A stretch of 64,000 nucleotides of DNA from Nocardiopsis sp. YSL2. Its GTDB lineage: Bacteria; Actinomycetota; Actinomycetes; Streptosporangiales; Streptosporangiaceae. Below, piece by piece: positions 57,713 through 64,000 of this stretch. Below the pieces are notes generated by a model that made no database searches, had not been told where the DNA came from, and saw only the letters and a list, made by a program, of their open reading frames with translations. Numbering within the stretch: position 1 is the stretch's first letter; the number at the start of each line of letters is the position of its first letter. The stretch spans positions 4,402,001 through 4,466,000 of the forward strand of contig NZ_JAMOAO010000001.1 of NCBI RefSeq assembly GCF_030555055.1, written 5' to 3'. Made by a program: the position numbers and the translations under genes.

Positions 57713-59065
57713 TCACCCCACCGTGACCAGGGGTGCGATGTCCGCCAGGACCGCGTCGCCGATCTTGCTCACGTCGACCAGGTCCTCGACCTGGACGAAG
57801 GGGCCGTGTTCCTCCCGGTGGGCGATGATGTTGGCCGCGATGACCTCGCCGATCCCGGGGAGGGTCTCCAGCGTCGCGGCGTCGGCCCGGTTGACGTTCA
57901 CCAGTGACCCGCCCGCCGTACCGGCCGCGGTGCCCTCGGGGTCGGGCGGGCCCACGACGATCTGCTCGCCGTCCGTGAGCGGGCGCGCCAGGTTGAGCCG
58001 GTCGAGATCGGTGTCCGGGAGCGGGCCGCCCGCCGCGTCGACGGCGTCGGAGACCCGCGCTCCGGGGGCCAGCGTGTACAGCCCGGGGTCGGCCACGTCA
58101 CCGCTCACGTGGACGACCACGTCCCCGCCCGGAGCAGCGCTCGTCCGCGGTGCGGGGCCGGCCGCCGCCTGCACGGCCGTGTTCGGCTCGACGGTCTGCG
58201 GCCGGTCCCGCAGCGCCATCAGCGTCGCGCCCACGGCGAGGAACCCGAGGACCGTCAGAGCCAGCACCGCCCGCCGCGACAGCGCCGCCTGGGCGGTCCA
58301 CCGCCGCGTCCAGCGCTCCAGGAGGGACTCGGCGGGATCGAACTCGGTGTATCCCGACGGAGGCCTTCCCTCCCCGCCGCCGAGACCCGGCCCCACACCG
58401 CGCGCCCGCGGCGGCCCGCCCTCCCGGGCCCGCCGCTGCGCCCGGGTACTTCCCTCCCGCCCGGCGTCGGCGCTACCGGGCGCCCCGGCACGGTACTCCG
58501 GCCCGGGCGGGGCCTCGGCGCCCGGTCGGGCGCCGTGTCCGTGCTGAGTACCGTGCGCCGGTCCGATGACGGGATCCGCCGGCCGGGCGTGAGGGCCCGG
58601 GGAAGCGCGCGTCGGCCGGAGAGGCCGGTCCCGCGGTGCCTCCTGCTCCCGGGCGGGGGAGGGGCCCCGCCACACGCGGGCGGGGCGGTGGCCCCCGGCC
58701 CCGGTGGGGCCGGGCCGGACGGCCCGTGGTTCGGCGTGGCTGCGGCCGCGGGCCGGGCGGAGGCGTTCGGTGGGGACGGCGTCCGGGTCGGCTTCCACCG
58801 GGGGGACCAGGCGGGTGCGCTGGACGGTGGTGTCCAGCGCGGCCTCGTCCGCGGCGTCCACGGGCGGGCCGTAGGGCGCGTCGGCCGTGTCGAGCGCGTA
58901 CGGCGCGCGGGGGATCGGCGGCGGCCCCGTCCCGGGCCCGGCCTCGCTCGGGCGGGGGATCCGGGCGTGCAGGCGCTGTACGGCGGGGGAGGCCGCCGGT
59001 CCGAGCGCACGGAGCCGGTCCTGGGGTGCGGGAGTGTGCGGGCGCCGACGGCGGTGAAGGGTCAT
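57713..59065 (-). CDS. comEA: ComEA-type DNA-binding protein with a long N-terminus
   Basis: A 450-residue protein. The last 60 residues are the helix-hairpin-helix repeat (VNVNRADAATLETLPGIG, then IIAHREEHGPF), preceded by a SLBB domain (VVVHVSGDVADPGLYTLAPG) and one membrane segment at about residues 270-290. The first 260 residues are Pro-, Arg- and Gly-rich and probably disordered in the cytosol; internal starts would shorten them. With ComEC it would bind and pull in DNA. Confidence 0.88.
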   Translation of the reverse strand: MTLHRRRRPHTPAPQDRLRALGPAASPAVQRLHARIPRPSEAGPGTGPPPIPRAPYALDTADAPYGPPVDAADEAALDTTVQRTRLVPPVEADPDAVPTERLRPARGRSHAEPRAVRPGPTGAGGHRPARVWRGPSPAREQEAPRDRPLRPTRASPGPHARPADPVIGPAHGTQHGHGARPGAEAPPGPEYRAGAPGSADAGREGSTRAQRRAREGGPPRARGVGPGLGGGEGRPPSGYTEFDPAESLLERWTRRWTAQAALSRRAVLALTVLGFLAVGATLMALRDRPQTVEPNTAVQAAAGPAPRTSAAPGGDVVVHVSGDVADPGLYTLAPGARVSDAVDAAGGPLPDTDLDRLNLARPLTDGEQIVVGPPDPEGTAAGTAGGSLVNVNRADAATLETLPGIGEVIAANIIAHREEHGPFVQVEDLVDVSKIGDAVLADIAPLVTVG

Positions 59066-59143
59066 GAACGCAACGGTAAGGAAGCCTCAACCCTGTGTCA
59101 TCAGGCGATCTCCCGCTGTGGATAACTCCGCCCGCACATGAGA

Positions 59144-59177
59144 GGACCCGGCCCGGTGTCACCACCGTGCCGGGTCC
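59144..59177 (-). terminator. 15-bp hairpin after rpsT
   Basis: Arms 59144-59158 and 59163-59177 pair at 14 of 15 positions around a four-base loop, 13 bases past the rpsT stop in the leftward direction. Confidence 0.7.
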
Positions 59178-59189
59178 GTCGAGCCTGGA

Positions 59190-59462
59190 TCAGGCGGCGG
59201 GCTGCAGGTCCCGCAGGCGCTTGGCGATCGCGGACTTGCGGTTCGCGGCCTGGTTCTTGTGGATGACGCCCTTGCTGTGCGCCTTGTCCAGCAGTCGCGC
59301 GGCGTCGCGCTGAGCGACGGTGGCCTTCTCGACGTCCCCGGCCTCGGCAGCCTCACGGAACTTGCGGATGGCCGTCTTCAGCTGCGAGCGCACCGCCTGG
59401 TTGCGGACACGAGCCTTCTCGTTCTGCTTGATGCGCTTCTTCTGCGACTTGATGTTCGCCAT
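59190..59462 (-). CDS. rpsT: 30S ribosomal protein S20
   Basis: A 90-residue basic protein with the S20 pattern: [20 protein letters not shown] at the start, [10 protein letters not shown], then [19 protein letters not shown] near the end. Length and composition are normal. It stands alone before the com genes and 1.5 kb from lepA, an arrangement usual in actinobacteria. Confidence 0.96.
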   Translation of the reverse strand: MANIKSQKKRIKQNEKARVRNQAVRSQLKTAIRKFREAAEAGDVEKATVAQRDAARLLDKAHSKGVIHKNQAANRKSAIAKRLRDLQPAA

Positions 59463-59650
59463 GCGAAAACGTGCTCCAGTTGATCAGATCTGCGCGTCGG
59501 TCGATCAGGCGGCTCATCTCACGGGCAGCCGTTCCGCGAGAGGCCGGCGTGGGCGCCGACGCTGGGTGTGAGAGACCACGGGATACCGTGGAAGTCCGAG
59601 ACACGGACTTCCAGTATGCCCCACCCCGGCACCACTTCGCGCATCCCGTG

Positions 59651-60619
59651 TCAGAGCCAGCCGGCGCGGTAGGCCGCGAGGTCGACCGCGTCCGCCTCGT
59701 CGGCCAGGTAGAACGCCACTCCCAGTGTCATCGACTCCGGGGGCTCCGCGCCGGTCATACCCAGACGCACCCCCGCCAGGGCCGTCTCCGGCGACTCGTG
59801 CTCCCCGCCTTCGCCCCACGCCCGACTGTCATAGGTGGGCAGTCCGAACCGCAGGGTCACCTCGTCGCGCGTGCTCAGCGCCGCCACGGCCTCGTGCACC
59901 TGACGGACCATGAAGCCGCCGTACATCGCCTCGGTCGGCATGCCCGCGTCCACACCCGGCAGGACGACCTCGTCCGCCTCCTCGGTCACCCGGTCCAGGT
60001 ACCCCTTCGACCAGTACTTCTCCTCGCGCCGGACCACGAACGACGGCATGCGGCCGCCCGGCAGCAGCTCCACGTGCTGGGCCCGCACCGACAGCACCGG
60101 ATCCCCGCCCAGCTCCTCGCGGACCATCGACACCAGCTCCGGCATCGACGGGTCGTTGACGGTCACCGGCCGCACTTCCAGGTGCACGCCCGCGAACCCG
60201 TCACCCGCCACCTCCGCGGCCTGGGACGCCAGCGTTTCCCGCGCGTCGGCCCCGAACCGGTCCCGGACCAGTGACGAGCCCGTACGCACGTGCCTCAGCC
60301 ACGCCAGCGGGCGCACGTCGGGATACTCGTCGGCCAGCCACGACAACAGCTCGCCGGTGCCCTCCACCCGGCTGACGACGCCCGCGTCACCGATGTCCCC
60401 CGCGTGGACGTACACCGTGTCGACGCCCCCGGTATCCAGGATCGCGGCCAGGGCGTCGGTGTCCTCCCATGAACCCACCCACGCGGCGTCGGACCCCTGG
60501 GACGCCGCCCACGGGGCGGGGTCGCCCGAGTACTGGTAGGCGAGCAGCGCACCCGCCCCCGCCAGCACGACCGCGACCGCGGCCACGCCCGCCAGCACCC
60601 GTGTCAACAGCCACTTCAC
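59651..60619 (-). CDS. membrane-anchored protein of unknown function
   Basis: A 322-residue protein with an N-terminal anchor (LLTRVLAGVAAVAVVLAGAG, residues about 4-23) and an outer domain. The outer domain has alternating strands and helices (VDTVYVHAGDI, PDVRPLAWLRHV, DGFAGVHLEVRPV, VTLRFGLPTYDSRAWGEGGE) that could form a TIM-barrel like those of glycoside hydrolases, but I see no catalytic pair I can name. The GTG follows AAGGAG. It is divergent from lepA. Similar proteins may exist beside lepA in related genomes; I cannot tell from here. Confidence 0.6.
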   Translation of the reverse strand: MKWLLTRVLAGVAAVAVVLAGAGALLAYQYSGDPAPWAASQGSDAAWVGSWEDTDALAAILDTGGVDTVYVHAGDIGDAGVVSRVEGTGELLSWLADEYPDVRPLAWLRHVRTGSSLVRDRFGADARETLASQAAEVAGDGFAGVHLEVRPVTVNDPSMPELVSMVREELGGDPVLSVRAQHVELLPGGRMPSFVVRREEKYWSKGYLDRVTEEADEVVLPGVDAGMPTEAMYGGFMVRQVHEAVAALSTRDEVTLRFGLPTYDSRAWGEGGEHESPETALAGVRLGMTGAEPPESMTLGVAFYLADEADAVDLAAYRAGWL

Positions 60620-60936
60620 CGGCCCACTCCTTCCACGGCCGCCAACCCCGCACGATGTGCGCCGCGACGGCCCCTTCCCGGTCCCAGGTCGCATAATCTG
60701 GGCACGGGACCGGATGTCCGCGGACCGTTCCCGGTGATCCACCGGTAGCGGCGAAGGCCGTGGGGGACCGGTCCCGGTCCCGCGTCCGTGCCCATACTGC
60801 CGCACGGGCGGCGGCGGTCCCCCCGGAGAGGGCACCCCGCCGTCGTGGGATGATGGACGATGCCGTAGGCCCTGACCACGGCGGGACGGCGCGGATCTCG
60901 CGCGCGGCCCCGAACCCAACTTGTGAACGGAGCACG

Positions 60937-62775
<1,839 letters not shown>

Positions 62776-62816
62776 TGGTTCGGGACGCCTGACCTCCAGG
62801 CTGCGCCGGACGAAAC

Positions 62817-62852
62817 GACAGAGGCCGTGCCCCTCGGGGCACGGCCTCTGTC
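62817..62852. terminator. perfect 16-bp hairpin between convergent genes
   Basis: Arms 62817-62832 and 62837-62852 are exact inverted repeats with a four-base loop. It lies 41 bases after lepA and 16 bases beyond the permease stop, so it can serve both. Confidence 0.75.
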
Positions 62853-62867
62853 ATGTGCGGTGGGCGG

Positions 62868-63773
62868 TCAGCCCTTGACGGCTCCGGAGGTCAGCCCCTC
62901 GGTGATGAAGCGCTGCAGGAACCAGAACACGATCAGGGTGGGCAGTGACAGCATGATCGCGCCGACCGAGAACATCCCGAAGTTCGCGTTACGGGACGAG
63001 GCGACCACCTGGTACAGGCCCAGCCCCAGGGTCTTGGCCTCGGTGTCGCGCAGGAACACGCTCGCCAGCAGGAACTCGTTGATGGTCGAGATGAACACCA
63101 GCAGGCCCACGATCGCCAGCACCGGGGTGACCAGCGGCAGCATGATCCGGAAGAAGACCTGGGCGTGTGTGGCCCCGTCCATCTGCGCCGACTCGTCCAG
63201 TTCCTTGGGCACGGTGTCGAAGAAGCCCTTCATCAACCACGTGTTGATGCTGAGCGCGCCGCCCAGGTACACCAGCAGCAGGCCCCAGCGCGTGTCGAAG
63301 CCGATCGCCGGGTAGTACTCGCTGATGGAGGTGAACATCAGATAGAGCGCGACGATCGCCAGGAACTGCGGGAACATCTGGATGACCAGCAGCCCGATCA
63401 GCCCCACCTTGCGGCCCGTGAACCGCATCCGGCTGAACGCGTAGGCGGCCAGCGCGGACAGCAGCACCGTCACCGCCGCGTTCGTGAGCGCGAAGAACAG
63501 CGAGTTGGCGTACCAGGTCGTGAACGGCGTGTTCGCGAACAGGTCCCGGGCGTTGTCCAGGCTGGCCCCCGTGGGCCACAGCTGTGAGCTGCTCAGCGTG
63601 CCGAGCGGGTTGAGCGCGGCCGAGACCACGAACATCACCGGGAAGAGCGCGAAGGCCGCGACCACCCACATGACCACGTGGCGCCAGCCCAGGCGGGTGG
63701 CCCACAGACCGAACCGGGTGCCCGCGCCGCGCCGGTAGCGCCTCTGCGTCGTCCGCACGGTGTCGACCGACAT
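62868..63773 (-). CDS. sugar ABC transporter permease, MalG type
   Basis: A 301-residue permease with six membrane segments. The inner-membrane EAA loop reads ELDESAQMDGATHAQVFFRIMLPLVTP (given in pieces: ELDESAQMDGA, then FRIMLPL), with the conserved glycine for ATPase contact. The N-terminal region has WVVAAFALFPVMFVVSAALNP, typical of MalG. The closing VKG matches the maltose/oligosaccharide branch. The start overlaps the stop of the upstream permease by one base (TGATG). Substrate probably an oligosaccharide. Confidence 0.88.
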   Translation of the reverse strand: MSVDTVRTTQRRYRRGAGTRFGLWATRLGWRHVVMWVVAAFALFPVMFVVSAALNPLGTLSSSQLWPTGASLDNARDLFANTPFTTWYANSLFFALTNAAVTVLLSALAAYAFSRMRFTGRKVGLIGLLVIQMFPQFLAIVALYLMFTSISEYYPAIGFDTRWGLLLVYLGGALSINTWLMKGFFDTVPKELDESAQMDGATHAQVFFRIMLPLVTPVLAIVGLLVFISTINEFLLASVFLRDTEAKTLGLGLYQVVASSRNANFGMFSVGAIMLSLPTLIVFWFLQRFITEGLTSGAVKG

Positions 63774-64000
63774 CAGGCCACCTCCTTGAGTGCCTTGCTC
63801 CGCCACAGGCTGGTCACCGAGATCACCGAGACGATCAGGAAGATCATCACCGACAGCGCCGCGGCGTAGCCGTACTGCGCGGTGGCCTCGTTGAAGGCCA
63901 GCCGGTAGGTGTAGGTGATCAACAGGTCGGTGGCACCGGCCGTGGAGTTGTCGGAGAACAGCGGTCCGCCCCTGGTCAGCAGCCATACCGCGTTGAAGTT
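63773..64000 (-). CDS. sugar ABC transporter permease, MalF type, C-terminal end
   Basis: Only the last 75 codons are inside the window. They read TYTYRLAFNEATAQYGYAAALSVMIF (in pieces) and end in WRSKALKEVA, the usual last membrane segment and tail of MalF-type permeases. The stop overlaps the MalG start by one base. A binding-protein gene and a regulator would be expected further right. Confidence 0.85.
   Translation of the reverse strand, partial: NFNAVWLLTRGGPLFSDNSTAGATDLLITYTYRLAFNEATAQYGYAAALSVMIFLIVSVISVTSLWRSKALKEVA

Overview
The window reads as chromosome of a very high-GC actinomycete. Codons end almost always in G or C, GTG and TTG starts are frequent, and the core genes (dapF, hflX, holA, comEA/comEC, rpsT, lepA) have an actinobacterial look. 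A Nocardiopsis-like member of the Streptosporangiales is my best guess, but the genus cannot be fixed from the sequence alone. I see no rRNA, tRNA, CRISPR array or insertion sequence.

Bases 1 to about 37,200 are most of one large natural-product gene cluster, open at the left edge. Its gene families match those I recall as shared by nine-membered enediyne clusters: tandem DUF1702 (UnbL-type) proteins, a P450 / small DUF5987 subunit / GMC oxidoreductase trio, UnbV (FG-GAP/ASPIC) and UnbU (RnfD-like) proteins, an epoxide hydrolase of the SgcF/NcsF type and three SgcJ/EcaC (SnoaL-like) proteins. No polyketide synthase lies inside the window, so the enediyne assignment is an inference that the sequence upstream of base 1 must confirm. 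Around these genes sit sugar and tailoring functions: rfbB and rfbA (dTDP-4-keto-6-deoxyglucose supply), an RfbH-type 3-dehydratase with its [2Fe-2S] cysteines intact, a sugar C-methyltransferase, two different glycosyltransferases, a GMC oxidoreductase plus class III aminotransferase pair, an acyl-CoA-dehydrogenase-fold monooxygenase, two membrane acyltransferases and a second P450. There is also an unusual solute-binding-like protein with no export signal, a DUF899 thioredoxin-like protein, an MFS exporter and an ArsR/SRPBCC pair behind a clear promoter-operator. Many genes overlap by four bases, and the transcription units are separated by long perfect hairpins.

Bases 37,200 to 50,600 return to general chromosome: dapF, a DUF1772 membrane protein divergent from a TetR regulator, a lactococcin-972-type bacteriocin with its ABC exporter, a glycolate oxidase operon (glcD, glcE, glcF), malate synthase and hflX. 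In many actinobacteria dapF and hflX are close neighbours, so roughly 11 kb has been placed between them, with the biosynthetic cluster abutting on the dapF side.

Bases 50,600 to 64,000 are housekeeping: an imidazolonepropionase-like amidohydrolase, holA, a globin with a proline-rich tail, a PNPOx-fold protein, comEC/comEA, rpsT, an anchored protein of unknown function, lepA, and the permease genes of a sugar ABC transporter that runs off the right edge.
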